Shown here: piece after piece, positions 36,903-44,785 of the stretch
Layout of the letters: each line of letters starts with the position of its first letter
How positions within the stretch are numbered: position 1 is the stretch's first letter
Origin: Kribbella turkmenica
GTDB taxonomy: Bacteria; Actinomycetota; Actinomycetes; Propionibacteriales; Kribbellaceae
Assembly: GCF_004348725.1 (NCBI RefSeq)
Contig: NZ_SMKR01000021.1
Coordinates: 1 to 57,802, forward strand
Reading direction: 5' to 3'
DNA: 57,802 bases
The notes under the pieces: model-generated
The model's database searches: none
What the model was told of the DNA's origin: nothing
Seen by the model: only the letters and a program-made list of their open reading frames with translations
Program-made: the position numbers and the translations under genes

Positions 36903-37370
36903 ATGCGAGTGCACATCGGCTCCGACCATGCCGGCTTCGAACTCAAGAACCACCTTGTCCAGCACCTGACGGCTGCCGGGCACGACGTCGTCGACCACGG
37001 CCCGGCCGTGTACGACGCCGTCGACGACTACCCGCCGTACTGCCTGCGGGCGGGCGAGGGGGTGGCCAAGGACGAGGGCAGCCTCGGCATCGTGATCGGT
37101 GGCTCCGGCAACGGTGAGCAGATCGCGGCCAACAAGGTGAAAGGGGTCCGGGCGATCCTGGCCTGGAGCACCGACACCGCGAGGCTCGGCCGTGAGCACA
37201 ACAACGCGAACGTGATCAGCGTCGGTGCGCGGATGCACTCCGAGGAGGAGGCCACCGGGTTCGTCGAGACGTTCCTGGCCACCGACTACTCGGGTGAGGA
37301 CCGGCACACCCGGCGGATCGACATGCTGTCCGCCTACGAGTCGACCGGTGAACTGCCTCCGTTGTCCTGA
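36903..37370 (+). CDS. rpiB: Ribose-5-phosphate isomerase B
   Basis: A 155-residue RpiB/LacAB-fold isomerase: VHIGSDHAGFELKNHL at the N-terminus, VIGGSGNGEQIAANK with the catalytic base Glu72, and REHNNANVISVGARM. The Ser in GGSGNGE replaces the Cys of the enterobacterial enzyme, the actinobacterial form. It interconverts ribose-5-P and ribulose-5-P in the pentose phosphate pathway. GAGACT ends 6 bases before the ATG; a purine-rich TAGGAGG lies farther upstream. Confidence 0.95.
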   Translation: MRVHIGSDHAGFELKNHLVQHLTAAGHDVVDHGPAVYDAVDDYPPYCLRAGEGVAKDEGSLGIVIGGSGNGEQIAANKVKGVRAILAWSTDTARLGREHNNANVISVGARMHSEEEATGFVETFLATDYSGEDRHTRRIDMLSAYESTGELPPLS

Positions 37371-37381
37371 GCCTTGTCGGT

Positions 37382-37441
37382 GTCCCTGTCGTGGTCCCTG
37401 TCGTGGTCCCTGTCGTGGTCCCTGTCGTGGTCGTTGTCATG
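37382..37441. repeat. 12-bp tandem repeat (GTCCCTGTCGTG)
   Basis: Four perfect head-to-tail copies (37382-37429) and a fifth degenerate copy (37430-37441), in the 222-bp gap between rpiB and the glycosylase gene. The unit is a multiple of three; the minus strand could read repeating His-Asp-Arg-Asp in an 86-codon frame, but no supporting start signal is seen. Confidence 0.9.
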
Positions 37442-37592
37442 GTCCGGCTGGACCACCGGCCGGCGGTTGACCGGCTGACGCGGCCGGGACACGTCGCGGG
37501 CGCGCATCGACCGGCCGGTCCCGACGACGGCCGGAGTGGGCGGACCGCTCCGGCCACCTTTCGCACCACCTGTCGTACCCATAAGAGGAATC

Positions 37593-38420
37593 ATGCCTGA
37601 AGGTCACACCCTGCACCGGCTGGCGAACGACGTCTGGGACGCGTTCGGCGGCCGTCCGGTCCAGGCATCCAGCCCGCAGGGCCGGTTCGCCGAAGGTGCC
37701 GCTCTGCTGAACGGGCACGTGCTGCGGCAGACCGAGGCCCACGGCAAACACTTCTTCGCCGACTTCGAGGGCGCCGGCTGGCTGCACGTCCATCTCGGCC
37801 TGATCGGCAAGGTGGACTTCGGCCCGGCGCCGGTGCCCGAGCCGGTCGGCCAGGTCCGCCTCCGCCTGCAGAACGAGACGGCGTACGCCGACCTGCGCGG
37901 AGCGATAGTGTGCGAGGTGCTGACCGACCCGGAGCGCGAGACACTGATGGCCCGGCTCGGCCCCGACCCGTTGCGCGACGACGCCGATCCTGAGCTGGCC
38001 TGGAAGCGGATCCACCGCAGCAAACTGCCGATCGGGCAACTGCTGATGGACCAGGCGGTGCTCAGCGGGGTCGGCAACGTCTATCGCGCCGAGGTGCTGT
38101 TCCGGGCCAAGCTGCACCCGATGACGCGCGGCCACCTGGTGAAGAAGCGCGAGTGGCAGGGCATGTGGGACGACCTGCTCGAGCTGATGAAGTACGGCGT
38201 CCAGACCGGCCGGATCGACACCGTTGCCGACGACCACACTCCCGAGGCGATGGGCCGCGACCCTCGGCAGGACGACCACGGTGGCGAGGTGTACGTGTAC
38301 CGCCGGCAGGGGCATCGTTGCCACGTCTGCCACTCGGTCGTCCGGACCGAGATACTGGCCGGACGCAACTTGTTCTGGTGCCCCAAATGCCAGCGGACCG
38401 GGCTCGCTCGCAAGAGCTGA
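37593..38420 (+). CDS. Fpg/Nei-family DNA glycosylase (Nei2 type)
   Basis: A 275-residue base-excision repair enzyme. PEGHTLHR at the N-terminus provides catalytic Pro2 and Glu3; the GHT variant is typical of endonuclease VIII-like (Nei) members rather than Fpg (PELPEVE). The helix-two-turn-helix SGVGNVYRAEVLF is present and the C-terminal zinc finger is CHVC..16..CPKC. It removes oxidised bases and nicks AP sites. AAGAGGA precedes ATG 37593; the longer in-frame start has no support. Confidence 0.92.
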   Translation: MPEGHTLHRLANDVWDAFGGRPVQASSPQGRFAEGAALLNGHVLRQTEAHGKHFFADFEGAGWLHVHLGLIGKVDFGPAPVPEPVGQVRLRLQNETAYADLRGAIVCEVLTDPERETLMARLGPDPLRDDADPELAWKRIHRSKLPIGQLLMDQAVLSGVGNVYRAEVLFRAKLHPMTRGHLVKKREWQGMWDDLLELMKYGVQTGRIDTVADDHTPEAMGRDPRQDDHGGEVYVYRRQGHRCHVCHSVVRTEILAGRNLFWCPKCQRTGLARKS

Positions 38421-38483
38421 CATTCATCAGTTGGGTTACGACTGGATGCGCGGACCGGGGAGTGCCGTTATCTTCTTCACACC

Positions 38484-39578
38484 ATGAACACGAGCGGCGG
38501 TCTCGCTGAGGTACGACGGATCGGCCGCCGGGTCGATGCGCTGGTGCGACGCGCGCGCAGATCGCACCAGCTTGCGTTCGCCGCGCTGCTGCTGACGACG
38601 CTGGTCGGCAGTGCGTTCGGCCTCGCCTGGCCGTCGCAGGTGCCGGCCTCGCTGCTGGTGATCCCGCTGCTGCTCGGCGGACTGCTGCTGCGGTTCCGGC
38701 AGCTCGTCGCACTGACGCTGATCACGCTGGCGGCCGGGTCGTACGTCATCATGTCGCGGCCGCCCGAGCTGCCGAGGACTGGCTTCGTGCTGGTGCTCGG
38801 CATCGTCGGCTGGATCGTGATCACCTCCGCCAAGGTGCGCAGCCGGCTCGGCGTCCCGGGCACCCGGGGAGAGTCGATGCTGATGGAGCTGCGCGACACG
38901 CTCACCGCCCAGGGCGAGCTGCCGGACCTGCCGCCCGGGTGGTGGGCCGACTCCGCGATCAGGTCCGCGGGCGGGGCGACGTTCTCCGGTGACTTCGTCG
39001 TGTCGACGACCCGCGACGACCTGCTCGAGGTCGCGCTGGTCGATGTCTCGGGCAAGGGAATCGACGCGGGCACGCGGGCGCTTCTGCTGTCCGGGGCGTT
39101 CGGCGCGCTGCTCGGCGTCGTACCGGTGGAGGAGTTCCTGCCGTCGGCGAACCAGTACATGCGGCGACAGGAGTGGGACGACGACTTCGCCACCGTCGTC
39201 CATGTCGCCGTCGACCTGAAGACCGGGGACTTCGGCGTACGGACGGCCGGTCACCCGCCGGCGATCCAGTTCGACGCGTGGTCGGGGCGGTGGCAGACCC
39301 GGGACACCGACGGTCCGCTGCTCGGGCTGATGGAGACGCCGGAGTTCGAGGTGAACCGCGGGCAGCTCAAGCCGGGCGACGCGCTGTTCCTGTACAGCGA
39401 CGGGATGGTGGAGACGCCGCGACGCGACATCGGCCGGGGAACCGACCGGCTCGCGGGGCACGCGGAACGTCTGGTCGCGCAGGGCTTCCAAGGTGGTGCC
39501 GACGAGCTGGTCGACGCGGCCGGAGGTCCGGGGGACGACTCCGCGATCGTGATCATCCACCGGAAGCCGCACGGTTAG
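38484..39578 (+). CDS. Membrane PP2C-type (SpoIIE-like) serine phosphatase
   Basis: A 364-residue protein. Four hydrophobic helices lie in residues ~28-115. The PP2C/SpoIIE catalytic domain follows: FSGDFVVST, LVDVSGKGIDAG, FLYSDGMVE and GDDSAIVII supply the metal-binding aspartates. This class usually dephosphorylates anti-sigma-factor antagonists in general stress control; no partner gene is adjacent. The ATG is preceded by TATCTT at 38469-38474, 9 bases away, and no Shine-Dalgarno. Confidence 0.9.
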   Translation: MNTSGGLAEVRRIGRRVDALVRRARRSHQLAFAALLLTTLVGSAFGLAWPSQVPASLLVIPLLLGGLLLRFRQLVALTLITLAAGSYVIMSRPPELPRTGFVLVLGIVGWIVITSAKVRSRLGVPGTRGESMLMELRDTLTAQGELPDLPPGWWADSAIRSAGGATFSGDFVVSTTRDDLLEVALVDVSGKGIDAGTRALLLSGAFGALLGVVPVEEFLPSANQYMRRQEWDDDFATVVHVAVDLKTGDFGVRTAGHPPAIQFDAWSGRWQTRDTDGPLLGLMETPEFEVNRGQLKPGDALFLYSDGMVETPRRDIGRGTDRLAGHAERLVAQGFQGGADELVDAAGGPGDDSAIVIIHRKPHG

Positions 39579-39623
39579 CCGCCGGCGGCGCGGGGGTCCC
39601 CGGATGGCGTAGCCTGCACGGTC

Positions 39624-40082
39624 GTGACGACCGACAAAGAAGTCTCCTTCGGGACCGCTCCGGATCGGGCCGCGCCGGACGTGTCGTTCGAGGAGCTGCT
39701 CGCGCTGATGCCGGACGCGGTCCGCGAGGTGTTCCCGCCGTACCGCTGGCAGCTCGAGAAGCTGTGGGAGCTGGACCTGAAGGTCGAGCCGGTCGAGGTG
39801 GCGGACCTGGTCTGGATGTTCGACCTGCCGCTGTGGCAGCTCGACGGCGAACGCTTCAAGGTCACGCCGAACCAGGTCGCCGCGACGCCGATGAACTTCC
39901 GCGCCCACTACCAGCGGGTGATGGACGCCGACCTCGACCTCCCGGTCAACCTGGTCGCCTACCGGGGCCGTCTGGTCGTCCTGGACGGCGTGCACCGGTT
40001 GCTCAAGGCGCACTTCCTCCGGCGGCGGTGGATCGAGGCGACGATCGCCACCGCGACTCAGCTCCGGTCCTGCGCGGTCTGA
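39624..40082 (+). CDS. ParB/sulfiredoxin-like domain protein, function unknown
   Basis: A 152-residue cytoplasmic protein. The C-terminal half PVNLVAYRGRLVVLDGVHRL followed by LKAHF resembles the ParB/Srx nuclease fold (typically ...lvDGhhRl.A), but the partition functions are not implied. The N-terminal half, with PPYRWQLEKLWEL, is unassigned. GTG 39624 is supported by TAGCCT ending 8 bases upstream. The gene stands alone before an SRPBCC/ArsR operon. Confidence 0.7.
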   Translation: MTTDKEVSFGTAPDRAAPDVSFEELLALMPDAVREVFPPYRWQLEKLWELDLKVEPVEVADLVWMFDLPLWQLDGERFKVTPNQVAATPMNFRAHYQRVMDADLDLPVNLVAYRGRLVVLDGVHRLLKAHFLRRRWIEATIATATQLRSCAV

Positions 40083-40096
40083 GCACCCTGTCTGAT

Positions 40097-40116
40097 GTGC
40101 AAGTGGTCACTTGCAC
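40097..40116 (+). promoter_or_regulatory. ArsR-type palindromic operator
   Basis: GTGCAAGTG-GT-CACTTGCAC, perfect 9-bp arms. TTGCAC at 40111-40116 serves as -35 and CAGGGT at 40134-40139 as -10 with 17-base spacing, so the operator covers the -35 element of the SRPBCC-arsR operon. Confidence 0.72.
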
Positions 40117-40145
40117 CTGGCTGGGTGGAGTGGCAGGGTGGAGGC

Positions 40146-40583
40146 ATGGACAGCACGGTGGAGCGTGAGGTGTACGTCGAGGCGCGGCCGGAGGTGGTGT
40201 GGTCGGCTGTGACCCAGCCGGAGAACCTCGCCCGCTGGTACGCGTTCGGCGGGGCGGAGATCGACCTTCGCCCGGGTGGCCGGCTGGTGATGCGGTGGGA
40301 CGAGCACGGCGAGTATCGCGGGTTCGTGGAGAAGCTCGAGCCCGGCCGGAGATTCGCCTACCGGTACGCCGTCGATCCCGACGTGGAGCCGAAGCCGGGC
40401 AACTCGAACCTTGTGGAGTTCACCCTCACCCCCGAAGGTGAGGGCACGCGGTTGCGGGTGGTGGAAAGCGGGTTCGACCGGCTGGAGGTGCCGGCGGAGG
40501 AGCAGGTCAAGCGGGCCGACCAATCGGCGCAGGGCTGGGACGGTGGTTTGGCCGCGCTCACGGAGCTGGCGCCGACGCTGTGA
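40146..40583 (+). CDS. SRPBCC/AHSA1-like domain protein
   Basis: A 145-residue START-like protein: EREVYVEARPEVVWSAVTQP at the N-terminus, LARWYAFGG and the IDLRPGGRLVMRW strand. Same family as the proteins at 7194 and 10724. ATG 40146 is chosen; CAGGGT ends 6 bases upstream and GGAGG is only one base away, too close for normal initiation, so the mRNA is likely leaderless. Translational coupling (GTGA) to the downstream ArsR regulator indicates an autoregulated unit. The ligand is unknown. Confidence 0.88.
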   Translation: MDSTVEREVYVEARPEVVWSAVTQPENLARWYAFGGAEIDLRPGGRLVMRWDEHGEYRGFVEKLEPGRRFAYRYAVDPDVEPKPGNSNLVEFTLTPEGEGTRLRVVESGFDRLEVPAEEQVKRADQSAQGWDGGLAALTELAPTL

Positions 40584-40966
40584 GCGAGGTGACCGGCGCC
40601 GAGCATCCCGTCGTCCGCGTGGCCGGGGTGCTGGAGGCGTTGGGTGATCCGACCCGGCGGGTCGTGGTGGAGTTGCTCGCGGTCGGCGGTGGCCGGACGG
40701 CGACGTCGCTGGCGAGTGAGTTGCCGGTGACCAGACAGGCGGTCGTGCAGCATCTCGCCGTCCTGCGGGCGGCCGGGCTGGTGCAGAGCCGGCGTGAGGG
40801 GCGCGAGGTGCAATTCGAGTTGCGGTCGACGGCACTGACCGCGACGGCGGCCTGGATGGCGGACGTCGCGGCGCAGTGGGACCGCCGCCTGGCGATCGTC
40901 GCCGAGATCGCCGAGACCGCTCAGGTGGAAGCGATGCTCGCGGACAGGACACGCCAGGATTCCTGA
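40580..40966 (+). CDS. ArsR-family winged-helix regulator
   Basis: A 128-residue ArsR protein: LEALGDPTRRVVVELLA, ATSLASELPVTRQAVVQHLA as helix-turn-helix and SRREGREVQFEL as wing. No metal-binding cysteines are visible. In this operon the regulator is the second gene, the reverse of the order at 10389. It presumably represses the operon through the palindrome at 40097. Confidence 0.92.
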   Translation: MSEVTGAEHPVVRVAGVLEALGDPTRRVVVELLAVGGGRTATSLASELPVTRQAVVQHLAVLRAAGLVQSRREGREVQFELRSTALTATAAWMADVAAQWDRRLAIVAEIAETAQVEAMLADRTRQDS

Positions 40967-40974
40967 TGATGACG

Positions 40975-40998
40975 TGTCACCTTCTAGAGTTGGTGACA
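40975..40998 (+). promoter_or_regulatory. Dyad flanking the -10 box of the Ddn-like gene
   Basis: TGTCACC (40975-40981) and GGTGACA (40992-40998) are perfect inverted arms separated by 10 bases. The -10-like TAGAGT (40985-40990) lies in the spacer, and the ATG begins in the right arm. A regulator bound here would block promoter and start together. Confidence 0.5.
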
Positions 40999-41438
40999 TG
41001 ACATCGAACAATGACGACTACGCCCCCAGTCCGACCGGGTGGGTCCGCACCCAGGTGGAGAAGATTGAAGCGGCCGGAACGACCGCGGCGGTCGACATCA
41101 TGGGCCGGCCGGTCGTGCTGCTCACCATGCGTGGCGTCACGTCGGGCAAGATCCGCAAGGTCCCGCTGATGCGGGTCGAGCACAACGGTGTGTACGTCGC
41201 GGTCGGCTCGGACGGCGGCGCCGCGAAGCACCCGGTCTGGTACAACAACCTCAGGGCCGACCCGAAGATCACGCTGCAGGACGGCGAGGTCACCAGGGAG
41301 TACGTCGCCCGCGAGCTCGAGGGCGCGGAGTACGACGAGTGGTGGCCGCGGTCGGTGGCCGCCTTCCCGCAGTACGCGGAGTACCAGAAGAAGACGGCCC
41401 GCAAGATCCCGCAGTTCCTCCTGGAGCCGATCGGCTAG
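40998..41438 (+). CDS. Deazaflavin (F420)-dependent nitroreductase family protein (Ddn type)
   Basis: A 146-residue split-barrel protein: GRPVVLLTMRGVTSGKIRKV binds the F420 phosphate region, and YVAVGSDGGAAKHPVWYNNL is the other hallmark. Relatives reduce quinones or nitro compounds using F420H2. ATG 40998 is chosen over 40974 because TAGAGT ends 7 bases before it. The final bases overlap the small convergent gene by 4 bp. Confidence 0.93.
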   Translation: MTSNNDDYAPSPTGWVRTQVEKIEAAGTTAAVDIMGRPVVLLTMRGVTSGKIRKVPLMRVEHNGVYVAVGSDGGAAKHPVWYNNLRADPKITLQDGEVTREYVARELEGAEYDEWWPRSVAAFPQYAEYQKKTARKIPQFLLEPIG

Positions 41439-41674
41439 TAGGTCAGCCAGACCATCGCGGAGCCGGCGGCGATCTTCAGGGCGCCGCCGGTCACCCACGA
41501 CACCCGGTACGGGATGCCAGGATCCGCAGGGCCGAGCAGCGCCCGGCCGCCGCGCATCAGCGGGAACGTCTGGGCCAGGTCCGTAAGGTCTGTGAACAGA
41601 TCCACCGCGGAACGGTACAGGGTGACCTGGCCGGGCCAGGGGTTGTGAGACGCTGGGGCTCGGCCTCGTTTCAT
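41435..41674 (-). CDS. Small hypothetical protein
   Basis: A 79-residue protein from ATG 41674, ending IAAGSAMVWLTY. From about residue 16 onward nearly every codon ends in G or C, so coding on this strand is credible. The segment LYRSAVDLFTDLTDLAQTFP looks amphipathic and the C-terminus weakly hydrophobic; no family recognised. The N-terminal 15 residues are less certain, as no ribosome site is clear. It converges on the Ddn-like gene and diverges from the phosphatidyltransferase. Confidence 0.55.
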   Translation of the reverse strand: MKRGRAPASHNPWPGQVTLYRSAVDLFTDLTDLAQTFPLMRGGRALLGPADPGIPYRVSWVTGGALKIAAGSAMVWLTY

Positions 41675-41737
41675 CTGCCTGGCGCGACGCGTTGCGTCGA
41701 CCGAGTTCTGGGAGTCGTCCTGACCACACACGACGCG

Positions 41738-42466
41738 GTGCGGGAACCGTTCGTCGGGTCGACGCGGTTGCGTCTGGCCGGACTGGCACTGCACGCCTAT
41801 ACCGCGAGCGGAACGGTGCTCGCGCTGCTCATCGTCATCGCCGCGATCGACGGCGACGCCGTCCGCGCGCTCTGGCTCGGCCTGGCCGCCCTGGTGATCG
41901 ACGGCACCGACGGGATGCTCGCCCGCCGGCTACGGGTGAAGGAAACCATCCCGTGGTTCGACGGCGCGATGCTGGACAACATCGTCGACTACCTGACCTA
42001 CGCGTTCGCCCCGATCGTGCTGCTCTGGACCGGCGACTACCTGCCGTCCGGCGCCTGGGGGGCGGTCCTGGCCGCGCTGCCGTTGCTTGCCTCCAGCTAC
42101 CAGTTCTGCCGGGTCGACGCGAAGACCGACGACCACTTCTTCCTCGGCTTCCCCAGCTACTGGAACGTGGTCGCGTTCTACGTCGTCGTCCTCGGCCTCG
42201 GCCCGGTCGCGACCGGCGTCATCCTGGTCGTCTGCTCGATCCTGGTGTTCGTCCCGGTCAAGTACGTCTACCCGTCCCGGACGAAGGCGTTCCGGTCGCT
42301 GAACCTGCTCACGACGGCGATCTGGCTCGCGTCGTACGCCGTACTGCTCGCCCAGATGCCGGACCCGAACGCGATCGTGGTCGCCGTCTCGCTCGCCTAC
42401 CTTGTCTACTACGGCGTTCTCAGTCTGTATCTGACGTTCTGGGTGCCGCGGCGCAAGGTCGGCTGA
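41738..42466 (+). CDS. CDP-alcohol phosphatidyltransferase (phosphatidylcholine synthase-like)
   Basis: At least 242 residues with about eight transmembrane helices. The CDP-alcohol motif is complete: DGTDGMLARR followed by FDGAMLDNIVDY (DxxDGxxAR...GxxxDxxxD). The layout resembles Pcs, which joins CDP-diacylglycerol with choline; the acceptor cannot be settled here. GTG 41738 is the first standard start, but it has no ribosome site. GGGAG lies 5 bases before an in-frame CTG at 41720, which would add MTTHDA; this is a possible non-standard start. The stop directly abuts the next gene. Confidence 0.85.
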   Translation: MREPFVGSTRLRLAGLALHAYTASGTVLALLIVIAAIDGDAVRALWLGLAALVIDGTDGMLARRLRVKETIPWFDGAMLDNIVDYLTYAFAPIVLLWTGDYLPSGAWGAVLAALPLLASSYQFCRVDAKTDDHFFLGFPSYWNVVAFYVVVLGLGPVATGVILVVCSILVFVPVKYVYPSRTKAFRSLNLLTTAIWLASYAVLLAQMPDPNAIVVAVSLAYLVYYGVLSLYLTFWVPRRKVG

Positions 42467-43303
42467 GTGGTCCTCGGTCTCGGCGCGGCGCTCGGCGCCG
42501 CGGTGGTCTTCGGCATCGCCGCGATCCTGCAAGCCGTCGGCTCGCGCAAGGTCCCGACCGAGTCGGAACTGAACCCGCGCCGGCTCGGCGGCTTCGTCAT
42601 CGCGTTGCTGAAGCAGCCCGCGTTCCTCGCCGCGCTCGCGCTGAACCTGGTCGGCTTCGGGCTGCACTTCGTCGCCCTCCGGCTGCTCCCGCTGTACCTC
42701 GCCCAGGCTGGTATCGCGGCCAGCCTGGTGGTCACAGCCCTGCTCGCGACCCGGCTGATGTCTGATCAGCTGAGCGGGTTGGAGTGGTCCGCGGTGGTTG
42801 CGGTCTGCGTTGGGCTCGGGCTGCTCGCGGTCTCCGCGGGCCATGCCGGTGACAGCGCCCGGCACCACGGGCTCACCGTCGGCATCATCGCCGGGCTCGT
42901 GGTGATCGGCGTCCTCGGCGCTATCGCGAGCCGCTCGCAACACGGCGTCTCCACTGCGTTGCTCGGTCTGCTGGCCGGACTCGGGTACGCCGGGGTCGCG
43001 ATCTCAGCGCGGTTGCTGCAGGACGGGTCGGTCGGGGAACTCCTCAAGGGCGTCACGACGTACACGCTGCCTCTGAGCGGCGCAGTCGCCTTCATCCTCT
43101 ACTCGCTGGCGTTGCAGCGGGGGTCGGTCACCCTGGCAACCACCCCGATGATCGCCCTCCAGACTATCACCCCGGCCGCGGTGGGCGTCTTCGTTCTCTC
43201 CGACGCCGTCCGCGACGGCTGGTGGCCGGGCGCGATCGCCGGGTTCGTGCTCTCCGCCGTCGGTTCGCTCATCCTCGTGCGGTTCGAATCGATCAAGGAT
43301 TGA
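42467..43303 (+). CDS. DMT/EamA-like multidrug or metabolite transporter
   Basis: A 278-residue protein with about nine to ten transmembrane helices, in two halves that resemble EamA repeats (for example GLGAALGAAVVFGIAAILQA and ALQTITPAAVGVFVLSDAV). It is inner membrane; substrate unknown. The GTG start follows the phosphatidyltransferase stop with zero spacing, so the pair is an operon. A compact hairpin lies downstream. Confidence 0.8.
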   Translation: MVLGLGAALGAAVVFGIAAILQAVGSRKVPTESELNPRRLGGFVIALLKQPAFLAALALNLVGFGLHFVALRLLPLYLAQAGIAASLVVTALLATRLMSDQLSGLEWSAVVAVCVGLGLLAVSAGHAGDSARHHGLTVGIIAGLVVIGVLGAIASRSQHGVSTALLGLLAGLGYAGVAISARLLQDGSVGELLKGVTTYTLPLSGAVAFILYSLALQRGSVTLATTPMIALQTITPAAVGVFVLSDAVRDGWWPGAIAGFVLSAVGSLILVRFESIKD

Positions 43304-43335
43304 GGTTCTCCGCACGCCGCGCTACGCCCGCTCCG

Positions 43336-43351
43336 CCGGGCCTTCGCCCGG
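43336..43351 (+). terminator. Short hairpin terminator
   Basis: CCGGGC-CTTC-GCCCGG, a 6-bp GC stem with a stable CTTC tetraloop, 32 bases after the transporter stop, between convergent genes. Confidence 0.55.
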
Positions 43352-43408
43352 GGTACGACGATCGTCGCCGTCATCAGCGGATCCGGCGAGGTACCCCATC
43401 TCTGAGGT

Positions 43409-44578
43409 CTAGCGCGTCGGCCACTTCCAGGGTGGTTCGTCCAGTGGGCCTTGGCCGGCGATGGTGGTGGCGCCGTGGTCTTTGACGAGCTCGATGGTGT
43501 GGAGGCCGTCGGACAGTTCGTCGAGGGCGGCGAGGAACGGGCGGGAGTGGGTGACGACGATGACCTGCGCCTCTTTCGCGGCGGTGACGACAAGGTTCGC
43601 CAGGGCCGGGAGGAGATCGGGGTGGAGGCTGGTCTCGGGCTCGTTCAGGACGAGGAGCTCGGGCGGGCGGGGAGTGAGCAGGGCGGCGACCCAGAGGAGG
43701 TATCTGAGCGTGCCGTCCGAGAGCTCGGCGCCGGACAGCGGCCGGAGAAGACCGTGCTGGCGGAAGGCGATCTCGAAGCGTCCGGCGGCGTTGACGATCT
43801 CCACCCGACTGCCCGGGAACGCCAACTCGATCGCCTCGTCGAGCGCACCCTTCGCGCCGATCTCCCGAATCGTCTGCAGGGCGGCGGCCAGGTCGGCGCC
43901 TTCGGGGTCCAGAATCGGCGTACGGGTGCCGATCTGCGTCCGCCGGGCCGGCGCGTCGGCGTCCGTACGGAGATGGTCGTAGAACCGCCAGGCACGCATC
44001 CGTTCGCGCAACGCGAGCAGCTCGGGCGCGCGCTGCGGATCCGCGAACTCGCTCAGCATGCTGTCGAACGGCTGAAGCACGTGCCCGTCGTCCTGCCACT
44101 GACCGTCGTTGTCGCGGATGCGTGCCCCGCCGCCGCCCCGTTCCATCAGCAGCGCCGCGGGTCGAAGGAAAGGGCCCGCCCAGAGCGACTCACGCTTGAT
44201 CACCGGATCCAGGTTGAACGCCGATGGCTCGCTGCGAATGCCGCTCGTCGGCACCGGTAGGCCGAAGTCGACGGCGTACCCGTAGTCATCCGACGCGAAC
44301 CCCATCCGGAGCGCCACCGGCCCGGTTCGGACGGTGCCTTGCACTGGTCTGTCCTTGCGCACGTGCTCAGGGCCTGCCCACAGCGTCGATTGCAGGCCGC
44401 CTTCACGGGCGAGGGCGGCGACGGCGCCGTTGCGCGAAGCGTCGGCGAGCAGGCGGAGTGCGCGGTACAGGCTGGACTTGCCCGTGCCGTTCGCGCCGGT
44501 CACGACGTTGAGCCCGCGCAGGGACATGACCAGGCGGCGCAGTGACCGGTAGTTCTCCACCGCCAGCGTCGTCAGCAT
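43409..44578 (-). CDS. AAA-family (SMC/RecF-like) ATPase
   Basis: A 389-residue protein. LAVENYRSLRRLVMSLRGLN and VVTGANGTGKSSLYRAL give the RecF/SMC-like N-terminal strand and Walker A; the C-terminal LSGAELSDGTLRYLLW is the ABC signature-like motif and LLVLNEPETSLHPDLL the Walker B; IVVTHSRPFL is the switch His. This group includes OLD-like and toxin-associated ATPases, but no nuclease (TOPRIM) domain or partner gene is present. TAGCGT ends 6 bases before the ATG, so the mRNA may be leaderless. Confidence 0.88.
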   Translation of the reverse strand: MLTTLAVENYRSLRRLVMSLRGLNVVTGANGTGKSSLYRALRLLADASRNGAVAALAREGGLQSTLWAGPEHVRKDRPVQGTVRTGPVALRMGFASDDYGYAVDFGLPVPTSGIRSEPSAFNLDPVIKRESLWAGPFLRPAALLMERGGGGARIRDNDGQWQDDGHVLQPFDSMLSEFADPQRAPELLALRERMRAWRFYDHLRTDADAPARRTQIGTRTPILDPEGADLAAALQTIREIGAKGALDEAIELAFPGSRVEIVNAAGRFEIAFRQHGLLRPLSGAELSDGTLRYLLWVAALLTPRPPELLVLNEPETSLHPDLLPALANLVVTAAKEAQVIVVTHSRPFLAALDELSDGLHTIELVKDHGATTIAGQGPLDEPPWKWPTR

Positions 44579-44785
44579 GCGCTCACGCTACCCACCTGCG
44601 CCGACAGAACCGCTCGGGACAGACTCACCCGTCCGACGGGACTCGTTGTCCCTCCGGGTGATCGGGTAGTCCACCTGAGCCGCCTGCTCCGTCGCGAACC
44701 GTTGCGTATGGTAACGGCCGGGTCGCTGCCTCTGGCCGGCCAAAACCCCTAACGCCGCAGGTCCCTGGCGAATAGGCTCGCACTC
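44579..44785. other. 207-bp divergent intergenic region
   Basis: Separates the AAA ATPase and the APH-fold kinase. It contains both leaderless promoters (TAGCGT on minus at 44585-44590; TAGGCT on plus at 44773-44778). No open frame or clear operator was seen. Confidence 0.5.

Noticed and set aside
37334..37594. 86-codon minus-strand frame with His-Asp-Arg-Asp repeats
   Set aside because: It is created by the 12-bp tandem repeat; no ribosome site, no leaderless box and no similarity outside the repeat. Reported as a repeat only.
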